Notes: generated from the letters alone by a model not told the origin. A stretch of DNA of 64,000 nt from Streptomyces caelestis (GCF_014205255.1 NZ_JACHNE010000001.1:3720001-3784000); one strand, 5' to 3'; shown: positions 47,532 to 56,791, counted from the stretch's first letter. Translations and numbers: made by a program.

Positions 47532-48380
47532 ATGGACGACGACCTGCTCACCATCGGGACGTTCGCCGCCCGGGCCCGGCTGTCGGCCAAGGCCCTGCGG
47601 CTGTACGACCGGCTGGGGCTGCTGTCCCCGGCGCACGTCGACGAGGCCACCGGCTACCGCTACTACCGCGCCGGCCAGGTCGAACGGGCCCGGCTCGTGG
47701 CCATGCTGCGGCAGCTGGACATGCCGCTCGCGCGGATCGCCGAGGTGGTCGCCGCGGACGGTCCGAAGGCCGCCGACCGGCTCGCCGCCTACTGGGCGGA
47801 CGTCGAGGCTCGCGTGGCCGGGCAGCGCACGCTCGTCGAGTACCTCCGTGGACGACTGTCGGGGAGGAGCTCCGAGATGTACGGAAAGTTCGTGGTCGAG
47901 ACGGTGGACGTGCCCGAGCAGGTGGTGATCAGCGAGACACGGCATGTGCTGGCGGGCGAGTTGCCCGCGTGGATCGGGGCGTCGCTGGGCCGGCTGGAGT
48001 CGGCGGCGCGGGAGTGCGGCGGTGTCACGGCGGCGCCGTTCGTCGTCTACCACTCCGAGGTGTCGATGGAGAGCGACGGGCCGGCCGAGTCCTGCGTGCC
48101 CGTGGCCGACGAGGCGGCGGCCCGGGCGTGGGTCGACAAGCACGGCCGGACAGCGGGGATGAAGGTACGGGTGGAACCCGTCCGGCGGATGGCCTGCACC
48201 CGGATCACCAAGGCCCAGGTGGCCCATCCGCAGATCATGGCGGCCTTCGAGGCGGTGGAGGAGTGGATCGCCCGGGAGGGCCTGGAGCAGGCGGGCCCGT
48301 GCCGGGAGGTGTACTTCGCGGACTGGGACGCGGCGGGGGCCGAGGATCCGGTGTGTGACGTGGCGTTCCCGGTGAGCTGA
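47532..48380 (+). CDS. MerR-family regulator with GyrI-like effector domain
   Basis: A 282-residue regulator. The MerR winged helix is LLTIGTFAARARLSAKALRLYDRLGLLSPAHVDEATGYRYYRAGQVERARLVAMLRQLDMPLARI near 5-75, then a dimer helix to about 120. From 125 the GyrI-like ligand-binding domain has paired alpha-beta repeats (VVETVDVPEQVVISETRHV and VRVEPVRRMACTRITKAQV). The layout resembles multidrug-sensing BmrR-type activators. The start is taken as ATG 47532, with GGAGG upstream inside the hairpin's right arm; GTG 47514 is an in-frame alternative. No drug exporter is directly adjacent on this strand, so targets are unknown. Confidence 0.85.
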   Translation: MDDDLLTIGTFAARARLSAKALRLYDRLGLLSPAHVDEATGYRYYRAGQVERARLVAMLRQLDMPLARIAEVVAADGPKAADRLAAYWADVEARVAGQRTLVEYLRGRLSGRSSEMYGKFVVETVDVPEQVVISETRHVLAGELPAWIGASLGRLESAARECGGVTAAPFVVYHSEVSMESDGPAESCVPVADEAAARAWVDKHGRTAGMKVRVEPVRRMACTRITKAQVAHPQIMAAFEAVEEWIAREGLEQAGPCREVYFADWDAAGAEDPVCDVAFPVS

Positions 48381-48411
48381 TCTCCCCTTCGGGTCCCGCG
48401 GGGCACAAGCG

Positions 48412-48453
48412 GAGCCCTCTCGGCAAGGACGGCGAGGCTGGTCGAGAGGGCTC
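48412..48453. terminator. Convergent terminator hairpin after MerR gene
   Basis: GAGCCCTCTCG (48412-48422) and its exact complement CGAGAGGGCTC (48443-48453), with a 20-base loop. It sits between the MerR stop and the convergent DUF397 stop, so it can serve both strands. Confidence 0.7.
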
Positions 48454-48488
48454 TGTCGGTGGTGCTTGTGCTGTTGTCGAGCGGCGGC

Positions 48489-48680
48489 TCAGGCCTTGAC
48501 CGAGGCCACGAAAGCGCTCCACGCGTCGGCGGGAAACGCCAGCTTGGGGCCCTCGGGGACCTTGGTGTCCCCGAGTTCCAGGGCCTCTTCGACGGTCGAC
48601 CTGACCATCACACAGGCGCCGTTGTTGTTGGTGTAGGAGGACGTCGTCCACGTTTCCGTGGCGCCCAGACGAATTGCCAT
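48489..48680 (-). CDS. DUF397 protein
   Basis: A 63-residue protein with the family hallmark: a WTTSSYTNNNGACVMV start, LGDTKVPEGPKLAFPADAWSAFVASVK end. DUF397 proteins are small partners of streptomycete XRE-type regulators and are encoded directly downstream of them in many copies per genome, as here (regulator at 48878-49735). They are thought to act with the regulator in development or antibiotic control, as in the WhiJ/AbaA-like systems. The function of this copy is unknown. Confidence 0.88.
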   Translation of the reverse strand: MAIRLGATETWTTSSYTNNNGACVMVRSTVEEALELGDTKVPEGPKLAFPADAWSAFVASVKA

Positions 48681-48877
48681 GTTTGCTCCGTTGCCAGTTG
48701 CGTTTACGCCAACCCGTGCCGGCGGTTGGCGTGATCGACGCTACTCGTCAACATCCTCGCTCGGAGCAGTCATTCACTCGACTGGATGGCATATTCCAGA
48801 GGAGTCTTCCAGTCAGGCAGGTCAGGGGTGTAATATCCCGCGCTCTGCCCCGTGGAAGAGCTTCTTCCGGCGTCGGT

Positions 48878-49735
48878 TCAGCGTGCGTAGTCCTTCGCCA
48901 GGCGCTCGATGAGCTGCCGCGACTGGTCCACGTTCAGCGACTGCGCACGCAGGTGCTCGTACATCACCGTGTACTTCTGCACGTCGAGCGGCTTCTCCAG
49001 GTACAGGTCGCTGGTCACGCCCTCGATGTACACCACGCTGGAGTCGGCCGCGTCGGCGAACTCCAGGATCGAGTACTGGCCGTTGATGCCGGCGTGCGCG
49101 CCGACCTCGAACGGCAGCACCTGCACGGTGATGTGGGGCAGCTGCGACATCTCGATGAGGTGCTCCAGCTGCTCGCGCATCACCTGCCGGCTCCCGACGA
49201 CCCGGTGCAGGGACGCCTCGTCCAGGACCACCCACAGCCGCAGCGGGTCCGTCTCGGCGGTGATACGGCCCTGCCGGCGCAGCCGGACCTCGACGCGCTT
49301 GTCGTTGTCCGCCTCCGAGGACTCGGGCGAGCCGCCCCGGATGATGGCCTCGGCGTACGCACGCGTCTGCAACAGACCGGTGATGATCTGGGGTTCGTAG
49401 ACCCTGAGCGACTCGGCGTCCGTCTCCAGGCCGATGTAGACGCTGTACGGGATGTCCCCGAAGGCGTGCCACCAGCCCTGTTGCCGGGAGTCCTTGGCCA
49501 TCTGCATCAGCGAGTCGACGATCCGCTGGTCCTCGACCTCGTAGACCCCGCACAGGTCGCGGACGTCGCGCTGGCTGATGCTGCGCCGCCCGTTCTCCAG
49601 CCGGCTGATCTTCGACTGCGACACCAGCAGCCGCTCGGCGACCTCTTCGGCCGTCATGCCCTTGAGCTCACGGAGCCGGCGCAGCTCCTGGCCCAGCCGG
49701 CGCCGCCTGACGGTGGGATTGACATTGGACGCCAC
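48878..49735 (-). CDS. XRE-family regulator with DUF5753 domain
   Basis: A 285-residue regulator. Residues 10-75 form a Cro/C1-type helix-turn-helix (LGQELRRLRELKGMTAEEVAERLLVSQSKISRLENGRRSIS). The rest is the DUF5753 ligand or partner domain (VYEPQIITGLLQTRAYAEAIIRGG, ITVQVLPFEVGAHAGINGQYSILEF, VYIEGVTSDLYLEKPLDVQKYTVMYEHLRAQSL). This matches the WhiJ-type family. It precedes the DUF397 gene on the same strand by about 197 bp. The GTG at 49735 has GGAGG ten bases upstream and precedes the helix-turn-helix. Confidence 0.92.
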   Translation of the reverse strand: MASNVNPTVRRRRLGQELRRLRELKGMTAEEVAERLLVSQSKISRLENGRRSISQRDVRDLCGVYEVEDQRIVDSLMQMAKDSRQQGWWHAFGDIPYSVYIGLETDAESLRVYEPQIITGLLQTRAYAEAIIRGGSPESSEADNDKRVEVRLRRQGRITAETDPLRLWVVLDEASLHRVVGSRQVMREQLEHLIEMSQLPHITVQVLPFEVGAHAGINGQYSILEFADAADSSVVYIEGVTSDLYLEKPLDVQKYTVMYEHLRAQSLNVDQSRQLIERLAKDYAR

Positions 49736-49864
49736 GGGACGTGCACCTCCGGCTGCGTGCCTCTACTTTGCGTATCTGCTGTTGAGCAGACTGCCACCAA
49801 GGTGCTTCCTACCGCTGGGAAACGGTGGATATGCGACGGGTACACGCCAGTTCGGACAGGCACG

Positions 49865-49908
49865 CCGAGCGGGGCGGGGAGAGTGTGTGCTCTCCCCGCC
49901 CCGCTCGG
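49865..49908 (-). terminator. Long perfect terminator hairpin after GPP34 gene
   Basis: Two exact 19-bp GC-rich arms (49865-49883 and 49890-49908) enclose a TGTGTG loop. The hairpin lies 60 bp after the GPP34 stop on the minus strand and before the XRE promoter area, so it should end GPP34 transcription. Confidence 0.85.
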
Positions 49909-49967
49909 ACAGCGGCTCCCGTGACCGGGTTCGTGGGCGCGGCGTCGTGCTCGGGTCGCCGCGCGGC

Positions 49968-50723
49968 TCAGTGGGCCACGGCGCGCGCCATGGTCCCGTG
50001 GCGCGGTTGCATCGGAACACCACGGGCGGGTTCCGGTGCGGGCCTGGCTCCGCCGGCGGCCTGGCGGCCGGACGGGGCCGGGCTGCGGCGCGGCTGGGCC
50101 GCGACGCCGTTCTGGACGTCCATCACCGCGTGCGCGACGAGACCGCCCATGGGGTCGTGCCTGATCAGGTCCCGCAGCCGGGACCGAGAGGAACGCCCCT
50201 CGTTGCCCGGATACAGGTGCTTGCCGAGGCCGACCGCGTGTGCCAGGGCGGCGAGCGCGGCGGTCCGCGGGTCCGGCGGTACGCCGGTGCGGATCGCCGA
50301 ATCCAGCCGGGCCCTGATCTCCCGGCTGATGTCGTTGTCCGTCGCCTGGTAGCGAGTCGTCGGCAGCACTCCGCACATCTGTCCCGCCACGGCATGCACC
50401 ATGCCGCACCGCTCCAGATGGCTGAGGTACGTCTGGCGGAGCCCCAATCGTGGCCCGCCGATCCAGTGAACCGCCCGTACGGGAGCGCCGCGCCTTCGCA
50501 GCAACTCCAACGCGCAGTCCAGAGTCGGATCTCCAGTCGGCCGTGGTACAACCACGGCGATACGATCCCCGTCTGGGGCTATCCGTCCGGCCAGTGCCAG
50601 CTCCACTAGCTGTGCACCGGCCAGACCGAGGTCGAGCGACTGCGGCTGCGCAGTGGTACCCGTGGTCGGGTCCAGTGCCAGCAGCAGAAGCTCTTCCGGA
50701 AGTGTTCTGCGGCTCCTGCCCAT
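49968..50723 (-). CDS. GPP34 (GOLPH3/VPS74-like) family protein
   Basis: A 251-residue protein. It starts LPEELLLLALDPTTG, followed by LGLAGAQLVELALAGRIA, and continues with the helical YLSHLERCGMVHAV... DISREIRARLDSAI... RTAALAALAHAVGLGKHLYPG pattern of the GPP34 fold. In eukaryotes the fold binds phosphoinositides and Golgi glycosyltransferases. In streptomycetes it is common and its function is unknown. The last 50 residues are Pro/Ala/Arg-rich and disordered. ATG 50723 has GGGGAGG five bases upstream. Confidence 0.85.
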   Translation of the reverse strand: MGRSRRTLPEELLLLALDPTTGTTAQPQSLDLGLAGAQLVELALAGRIAPDGDRIAVVVPRPTGDPTLDCALELLRRRGAPVRAVHWIGGPRLGLRQTYLSHLERCGMVHAVAGQMCGVLPTTRYQATDNDISREIRARLDSAIRTGVPPDPRTAALAALAHAVGLGKHLYPGNEGRSSRSRLRDLIRHDPMGGLVAHAVMDVQNGVAAQPRRSPAPSGRQAAGGARPAPEPARGVPMQPRHGTMARAVAH

Positions 50724-50960
50724 CCATGCCTCCCCGCGTGGATGAATGACAGGGTGACCCCTCTCACATTGGTCTGTCGAGGGTGCGTGACCGGTTCGTA
50801 GTGGAACCAGTAGGTATGTCGTTCTCGTCTACCGGATGGGTTTAGTCCGCGCACAGGACACTGGTACATGGTTCGGACAGCGCCGGGGAGCGGTGTCACG
50901 GGCGGCGGTTCACGGTTCGGTACGCGCACGCGGGTGGTGCGGCGCGAGGAGGAGGCATCG

Positions 50961-53771
50961 GTGGCGGGCGAGTCCCCCGACAGGTCGAAGCAGCGCGAGT
51001 CGTCGGCAGAACCGACGTCGGGGAGCGCGAGTCCGGTTCCCGAGGCCAGGAGCGAGGCCTCACCCAAGCGTGACCCGCGCCTCGCGGTGGCCCGGGACCC
51101 GGAGAGGTCCGCCAAGCGCGGCGGCGCCGACACGGCGACCCGCGTGCTCTCCGCCCGGACTGCGGAGAAGCGGGGCGAGGCGGCTGACCCCGAGCGGGAG
51201 ATCGACACCGAGCGGGGCGTGCTCGACGCGGGCGCCGACCGGGACACGGACGAGCCGGACTCGGCGACTGACGCCGAGCGAGCAGCTGACACCGAGCAGG
51301 ACGAGGACCAGCCGGGCGCCACGGGCACGGCGACTCAGGCCGAGCAGGACGCGGACGAGCCGGACTCGGCGACTGACGCCGAGCGAGCAGCTGACACCGA
51401 GCAGGACGAGGACCAGCCGGGCGCCACGGGCACGGCGACTCAGGCCGAGCAGGATGACAGCGACGCGAGCACCGAGGCTGCGGCGGCCGACGCCGAGCAG
51501 CGCGCCGGTGCCCCGGGCGCCGAGGGCACGCCGACTCAGGCCGAGCGGGACGACAGCGACGCGGGCCGCGAGAGTGCGGCGGCCGACGCCGGGCAGGGCG
51601 AGAGTGACGCCGGTGTCGAGGGCGCGGCGGCCGACGCGCCTCAGCGGGGTGCGGAGGAGCCCGTGAAGGGCTCCGGCGAGTCCTCCGGCTCCCGCGAGCG
51701 CGGGGACGGCGCTGCCGCCGGTGACGGGCGGCTGCGGGATGCCGTGGCCGCGTGGGTCGCGTCGGCCGACCAGGACGAGGAGCCCGCGGCAGCCGAGGGC
51801 CGGAGCGAGGGGTCCGAGAACGCCGACAAGGGCTCTGAGGGCGGCCAGGAGGCGGCTGAGAGGGCGGAAGAGGCCACGGGGGCCGCCACGGACGGCCAGA
51901 AGCCTGAGAAGGCTGCTGAGCCCGACGCAGACGCCCGGGACGCCCGAGAGGCCGACGGCACGGACGAGGCCGCGGAGGCCGGTGCCGATGCCCAGGGCGG
52001 GCAGGAGGAGGCCGGCGAGGCGGAGGCGGACCGTTCCGCCACCGGCGGCGGCGCGGGAGATGCCGCTGCTGCTTCCGAGGCTGCCTCGGCAGGCACCACC
52101 GCCGACGTCGACACCGACGACACCCCGGAGAAGCCCGAGACGGCCAAGGCCAAGTCGGACGACGCCGACGCCGACACCGACACCGAAACGGACACCGGCA
52201 AGGGCGACGGCGAACCCCCCGTCGACCAGCCCACCGCCGTCTTCAAAGCCGTGCGGCCCCCGGTCGATCAGCCGACCACCATGCTCAAGCTCGGCGGAGC
52301 CACCAAAGACGCCAAGGACTCCAAGGACACCAAGGACGCGCCCGAGAAGGAGGCCGAGCGGACCAGCAAGTTCGTCGCGCTCAAGCCGCTCGACGACCCG
52401 TCGGTCCGCAAGCCGGCGCCCGCCCCCGCCGACGCCACCGCCCCCGTGCCCACCGTCGGCCCCGAGCGGACCACCCAGCAGCCCCTGCCGCCGCGGCCGC
52501 CCCTGGACCTGCTGGCCGAGCTGACGAACACCCCGCCGCCGCCGGACACCCCGCTGCGGACGGCCGTGCGGCGGGTGAAGATCTGGACGCCGCTGGTGCT
52601 GCTGCTGGTGGTCGTCTTCGGGGTCGTGCAGAGCGTGCGCCCGCTGCCGGCGCCCACCCTGGAACTCACCGCCGAGGACAGCTACACCTTCGAGGGCGGC
52701 AAGGTCGACATCCCCTGGCCGGCCAAGGGCCAGGCCGCGCTGGACGTGCAGGGCATCGGTACGTTCGGGTCGTCCGGCGAGCAGAAGTCCGTGCCGATCG
52801 CGAGCGTCGCCAAGGTCATGACCGCCTATGTGATCCTCCGCGACCACCCGCTCAAGAGCGGTGAGGACGGGCCGAAGATCGAGATCGACCAGGCCGCCGA
52901 GGACCAGTCCGACGCCGGCCAGGAGTCCACCGTCGACGTCACCAAGGGCGACAAGATCAGCGAGCGGGAGGCTCTGGAGAGCATCCTGATCGCTTCCGCG
53001 AACAACGTGGCGCGGCTGCTCGCCCGCTGGGACGCGGGTTCCGAGAAGGCGTTCGTGGGCAAGATGAACGATGCCGCCAAGGACCTCGGCATGAAGAACA
53101 CGACGTACACCGACCCGTCGGGCCTGAACAACACCACCGTGTCCACGGCCGTGGACCAGGTGAAGCTCGCCAAGGCGGCCATGGAGCAGCCCGCCTTCCG
53201 CGAGGTCGCGACGATGATGTCGTACGTCGACTACAAGGGCACCAAGCACGACAACTGGAACCGCCTGGTCGGCTACAACGACGTCACCGGCATCAAGACC
53301 GGCACCACCACCTCGGCGCTCGGCAACCTCGTCTTCTCGGCGAGGAAGGACGTCAACGGCGAGGTCCGCCGGATCGTCGGCGCCGTCGTGCGCCAGCCCG
53401 CCGGGGGCCCGGACAACACCATCCTGGGCGCCGCGCTGCACGAGGGCGACAAGCTGATCAAGGCCGCGCAGGGCGCGCTGGAGTCGGCGACGATCCTGAA
53501 GAAGGGCACGGTCGTCGGGTACGCGGACGACGGTCTCGGCGGCCGTACGCCGGTCGCCGTCACCGAGGACGTCACGGCGGTCGGCTGGGCGGGCCTGTCC
53601 GTCAAGCTGACGTTCGCCGCGGACGAGCTGCCGCACACGGCCAAGGCCGGCAAGAAGGTGGGCACGCTCACCGTCGGTGACGGCAGCACCAACGCGGTCA
53701 AGGTCCCGGTCGCCCTCCAGAAGGACCTCGTGGAGCCGGGCTTCGCGGACAAGCTCACGCGCATCGGCTGA
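50961..53771 (+). CDS. D-alanyl-D-alanine carboxypeptidase (S11) with very long acidic N-terminal region
   Basis: A 936-residue protein. The C-terminal third is a penicillin-binding carboxypeptidase: SxxK motif SVAK, SxN motif SAN, and KTG motif KTGTT, in order. One membrane segment (PLVLLLVVVFGVVQSV) lies near residue 540, so the enzyme part is outside and the 530-residue N-terminus is cytosolic. That N-terminus is Glu/Asp/Ala/Thr-rich, contains a 35-residue exact duplication and is predicted to be disordered. The GTG at 50961 is preferred because GAGGAGGAGG lies directly upstream; an ATG at 50868 is an alternative. It trims D-Ala from peptidoglycan stem peptides. Confidence 0.87.
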   Translation: MAGESPDRSKQRESSAEPTSGSASPVPEARSEASPKRDPRLAVARDPERSAKRGGADTATRVLSARTAEKRGEAADPEREIDTERGVLDAGADRDTDEPDSATDAERAADTEQDEDQPGATGTATQAEQDADEPDSATDAERAADTEQDEDQPGATGTATQAEQDDSDASTEAAAADAEQRAGAPGAEGTPTQAERDDSDAGRESAAADAGQGESDAGVEGAAADAPQRGAEEPVKGSGESSGSRERGDGAAAGDGRLRDAVAAWVASADQDEEPAAAEGRSEGSENADKGSEGGQEAAERAEEATGAATDGQKPEKAAEPDADARDAREADGTDEAAEAGADAQGGQEEAGEAEADRSATGGGAGDAAAASEAASAGTTADVDTDDTPEKPETAKAKSDDADADTDTETDTGKGDGEPPVDQPTAVFKAVRPPVDQPTTMLKLGGATKDAKDSKDTKDAPEKEAERTSKFVALKPLDDPSVRKPAPAPADATAPVPTVGPERTTQQPLPPRPPLDLLAELTNTPPPPDTPLRTAVRRVKIWTPLVLLLVVVFGVVQSVRPLPAPTLELTAEDSYTFEGGKVDIPWPAKGQAALDVQGIGTFGSSGEQKSVPIASVAKVMTAYVILRDHPLKSGEDGPKIEIDQAAEDQSDAGQESTVDVTKGDKISEREALESILIASANNVARLLARWDAGSEKAFVGKMNDAAKDLGMKNTTYTDPSGLNNTTVSTAVDQVKLAKAAMEQPAFREVATMMSYVDYKGTKHDNWNRLVGYNDVTGIKTGTTTSALGNLVFSARKDVNGEVRRIVGAVVRQPAGGPDNTILGAALHEGDKLIKAAQGALESATILKKGTVVGYADDGLGGRTPVAVTEDVTAVGWAGLSVKLTFAADELPHTAKAGKKVGTLTVGDGSTNAVKVPVALQKDLVEPGFADKLTRIG
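51249..51458 (+). repeat. 105-bp tandem duplication in the S11 gene
   Basis: Two copies starting at 51249 and 51354 are identical over nearly the whole 105-bp unit and encode a 35-residue acidic block (starts DEPDSATDAERAAD). The near-exact DNA identity suggests recent duplication. Shorter related units follow up to about 51640. Confidence 0.9.
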
Positions 53772-53795
53772 GCCGGCTCGCCGGCCCGCACGACC

Positions 53796-53841
53796 GCACC
53801 CCGCCGGTAACGGCCCGTCCGGGCGCCGCCCGGTGGGGTGC
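53796..53841 (+). terminator. Compound hairpin after S11 carboxypeptidase gene
   Basis: An outer pair GCACCCC (53796-53802) / GGGGTGC (53835-53841) encloses CCGGGCG-C-CGCCCGG (53819-53833). It lies 25 bp after the S11 stop and before the next gene's promoter region. Confidence 0.7.
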
Positions 53842-53965
53842 GTGCTAGCGTCGCGAACCGGGCAGACCGCCGTCCGCGGCGGCGCGGGCGTGAACCGCTG
53901 ACCAACGGGGCACGGCCGGGAAGAGCAGACGAGAACAGAAGACGGGACACGGGGAGTGCCTTCGA

Positions 53966-55888
53966 GTGGCCACTGCGGAGCCGACACGCGCCGACGACGC
54001 CGAACCGGGCCCGGTAGCCGGCCCGCGAATACGCCTGCCCGCAACCGGGGAAAGCGGCGGCCGCAACGCCCGTGAGGGCGACTCCCGTGACTCCCGTGAG
54101 TCCGCCGGCTCCCCCGATTCCCCTGACTCCGCCGGCTCCCCCGACTCCCTTGAGTCGCGGCTGCCGACGGCCCTCCTGACGCTGCGTGAGCGCATGCTGC
54201 GCCACCCCGTCCTGTCCATCACGGGCCTGGCCGGAGTGCTCCACGTCGTCTGGTTCTTCACGTTCGCGAACAGCGGCGGCGATCTGGCCGCGCAGGACGC
54301 CTGGGCCGAGTTCGTCGGCCGGCACCCGGACTCGGCGTACAACCTCGCCTGGTACGGCGGGATGCACCCGGTGTCGTACAGCGTGGTGTCGCCGTACCTG
54401 ATGTCGGTGCTCGGCGTGCGGACCACGATGATGATCGCGGGGACGGTCTCGGCGGGGCTGCTGACCCTGCTCCTCCTGCGCAGCCGGTCCGTCCGCAACC
54501 CCCTGTGGGCGTCGCTCGCGGGCGTGTTCGGGCTGTTCTGCAACGCGGTGTCCGGGCGGGTGACGTTCGGCCTGGGCATGATGTTCGCGCTCGGCGCGGT
54601 CGCCGTCGTGTTCTGCTGGCCGTACCGGTGGCGGTACAAGCGCTGGGCGAAGGCCCTGTCCGCGGCGCCGCTGGCCGCGCTGGCCACCATGGCGTCGCCG
54701 GTCGCGGGTCTGTTCGTGGGCCTGGTCGCGGTGGCGCTGTTCCTCCAGAAGCGGCGGCCGGGCGCGTGGGCGCTGGGGCTGGCGCCGAGTGCGGTGGTGG
54801 GGGTGTCGGCGTGGCTGTTCCCGTTCTCGGGGACGCAGCCGATGATGATCGGCTCGGTGCTGCTGCCGCTCGCGTTCTCGGTCCTCGTCTTCGTCCTGGT
54901 GCCGGAGGACTGGAAGACGGTCCGGCTGACGGCCGCGGTGTACGGGCTGAGCGTCGTGCTCGTGTGGCTGGTCAGCTCCCAGATCGGTTCGAACATCACG
55001 CGGCTGGCGATGCTGTTCGCCGGGGTGGCGCTGGTCACCGCACTGCCGTTCACGGTGCCGCGGAGCCGCAAGTGGTACGCGTCCGTCGTCGCGCTCGTCG
55101 GTTTCGCCGGGTGGATCGGCTTCAAGACGGTCGACGACATCGTGCACACGGCCCCGGCGGCGTCCTGGTCGCGCGAGCTGGCGCCGCTGGTGAACGAGTT
55201 GCAGGAGGTCGGCGCCGAGAAGGGCCGCGTGGAGGTCGTCCCCGCCCGCTCCCACCGCGAGGCCTCCGCCCTCGCCCCGTACGTCAACCTGGCCCGCGGC
55301 TGGAACCGGCAGGCCGACATGGAGCGCAACCCCCTCTTCTACGACGACACGCTCAACTCGGCGAACTACCACGAGTGGCTGAAGCGCTGGGCGGTGCACT
55401 ACGTGGTGCTGCCGAAGGACGAGCCGGACGGCGACGGGGGGCAGCGGGAGCGGGCGCTGGTGCAGCGCGGTCTGCCGTATCTGACCCAGGTGTGGGGCGA
55501 CGCCAACTGGCAGCTGTTCGAGGTCACCGACCCCACCCCGCTGGCCGCGCCGAACGCGGTCGTCGACCGGGCCGAGCAGGGCGAGATGATCCTCCAGGTG
55601 AAGAAGGCGGGCCGGGTCCTGGTCCGGATTCCGTACTCGCCGTGGCTGAGCATCGTCGACGCCGAGGGCAAGAGCCTGAAGCCGCCGCAGGAGACGGCGG
55701 CGTCCAAGGACCGTCCCGAGGGCGAGCCCAAGACGTACGTCAACGTCAACGGCTGCCTGGCGGAGACGGAGGAGGACGAGAACGGCGACAGGTGGACGGT
55801 GCTGGTCGCGCCGAAGCCGGGCACCTATCACCTGGCGGCGCCCTACCAGCTGCCCCGGGGCACACCCTGCCCGGAGGAGCTGCGCTGA
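53966..55888 (+). CDS. Large polytopic membrane protein with extracytoplasmic C-terminal domain
   Basis: A 640-residue protein. Residues 1-75 are cytosolic, with a Ser/Asp/Pro repeat region. Eleven or so hydrophobic segments follow, from about 80 to 410. A soluble domain from about 410 to 640 (LVNELQEVGAEKGRVEVVPARSHREASALAPYVNLARGWNRQADM) contains a WLKRWAVHYVVLPKDEPD block. The early loop GDLAAQDAWAEFVGRHPDSAYNLAWYGGMHPVSYSVVSPYL resembles GT-C-type membrane glycosyltransferases, with acidic residues in the first outside loop. It could be a lipid-linked sugar transferase or a transporter; both remain open. The GTG at 53966 is taken. Confidence 0.7.
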   Translation: MATAEPTRADDAEPGPVAGPRIRLPATGESGGRNAREGDSRDSRESAGSPDSPDSAGSPDSLESRLPTALLTLRERMLRHPVLSITGLAGVLHVVWFFTFANSGGDLAAQDAWAEFVGRHPDSAYNLAWYGGMHPVSYSVVSPYLMSVLGVRTTMMIAGTVSAGLLTLLLLRSRSVRNPLWASLAGVFGLFCNAVSGRVTFGLGMMFALGAVAVVFCWPYRWRYKRWAKALSAAPLAALATMASPVAGLFVGLVAVALFLQKRRPGAWALGLAPSAVVGVSAWLFPFSGTQPMMIGSVLLPLAFSVLVFVLVPEDWKTVRLTAAVYGLSVVLVWLVSSQIGSNITRLAMLFAGVALVTALPFTVPRSRKWYASVVALVGFAGWIGFKTVDDIVHTAPAASWSRELAPLVNELQEVGAEKGRVEVVPARSHREASALAPYVNLARGWNRQADMERNPLFYDDTLNSANYHEWLKRWAVHYVVLPKDEPDGDGGQRERALVQRGLPYLTQVWGDANWQLFEVTDPTPLAAPNAVVDRAEQGEMILQVKKAGRVLVRIPYSPWLSIVDAEGKSLKPPQETAASKDRPEGEPKTYVNVNGCLAETEEDENGDRWTVLVAPKPGTYHLAAPYQLPRGTPCPEELR

Positions 55889-55900
55889 CCCTGCCGGCTC

Positions 55901-56743
55901 TCAGCGGAGGCGGTCGACGTACCGGTCCGTTCCCGGCACCGTCGGGACGAAGGGCGCGACCAGCTCCACCCGCCCGAGCCCGGATTCGCCGACCGCCGTG
56001 TCGAGGCCGGTGAAGAAGGTCTCCCAGCATGCGCGCGCGTCCGCCTGGAGGAACCACAGCAGGGTCAGCCGGGTGTCGACGCCCTCGACCTGCTTGACGT
56101 AGGTCATGCGGTCGCCGGGGAGCGGGGTCGGGCGGAAGACGGTCACCATCGCCGCCGGGGAGCCCGCGAGCCGCTTGGGCAGATGCCGGGAGCGCAACCA
56201 CTCCAGCAGCTGCGGGCGCTGCTCGGGGGTGCCGGCCTCGACGACCTGGAGGACCAGGCCGGCGTAGGGGTGGTCGAGCGCGTGGACGTCGCGCGGTCCC
56301 GCCGCCCCGTCCCGGTAGACCGTCGCCTCGTGGTCCTGGAACGCCGTGAGGACGTGGGTGCGGTCGTGGTAGACGCGGCCGTCGCGGTTGAGGCGCTTGT
56401 TGATGGCGACCGTCCAGCGCATGTGGTCGTCGTAGCGGCCTGCGGTGATCCAGTACGTGGAGAGGTAGCAGCCCGTGGTGACGGGCTGGGCGACCGCCGA
56501 CTTCTCGGGGTAGCGCAGGAGTTGCAGGTCCCGGGTGGCCACCCAGCGGCGGCCGGCGTACATCCAGGGCATGGCCATCGCGCCGGCGTAGTAGTGGTCG
56601 TCCTCGTACCAGCGGTTGTAGGCGTACTCGTGGCCCGGGTGCGGTTCGACCAGGGTGATCAGAGCGTGGCCGGGGCGGGTGCCGTAGGGGCCGACGGCGG
56701 CCAGTTCGGCGTACAGCTCGGTGCGGGTGTCGTCGTCGCTCAT
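55901..56743 (-). CDS. Uncharacterised alpha/beta-barrel-like protein, divergent from an SDR
   Basis: A 280-residue protein with two apparent ferredoxin-like halves. The first half has ALITLVEPHPGHEYAYNRWYEDDHYYAGAMAMPWMYAGRRWVA (dimeric EthD/ABM-like). The second half has HALDHPYAGLVLQVVEAGTPEQRPQLLEWLRSRHLPKRLAGSPAAMVTVFRP. Such folds bind or cleave small aromatics or act as monooxygenases. It is divergent from the SDR gene 56841-57629, with a TetR-type operator between them. That suggests a shared catabolic pathway, which is inferred. Confidence 0.68.
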   Translation of the reverse strand: MSDDDTRTELYAELAAVGPYGTRPGHALITLVEPHPGHEYAYNRWYEDDHYYAGAMAMPWMYAGRRWVATRDLQLLRYPEKSAVAQPVTTGCYLSTYWITAGRYDDHMRWTVAINKRLNRDGRVYHDRTHVLTAFQDHEATVYRDGAAGPRDVHALDHPYAGLVLQVVEAGTPEQRPQLLEWLRSRHLPKRLAGSPAAMVTVFRPTPLPGDRMTYVKQVEGVDTRLTLLWFLQADARACWETFFTGLDTAVGESGLGRVELVAPFVPTVPGTDRYVDRLR

Positions 56744-56774
56744 GCCTTCCCCTTCGTAGGCGGCTGGCCCATAC

Positions 56775-56791
56775 TCTGACGCTCCGTCAGA
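56775..56791. promoter_or_regulatory. TetR-type palindromic operator between divergent genes
   Basis: TCTGACG-CTC-CGTCAGA, a perfect 7-bp inverted repeat with a three-base centre. It lies between the starts of 55901-56743 and 56841-57629. TGACGxxxCGTCA-type palindromes are typical TetR-family sites. No TetR gene lies next to it, so a regulator elsewhere is assumed. Confidence 0.6.
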
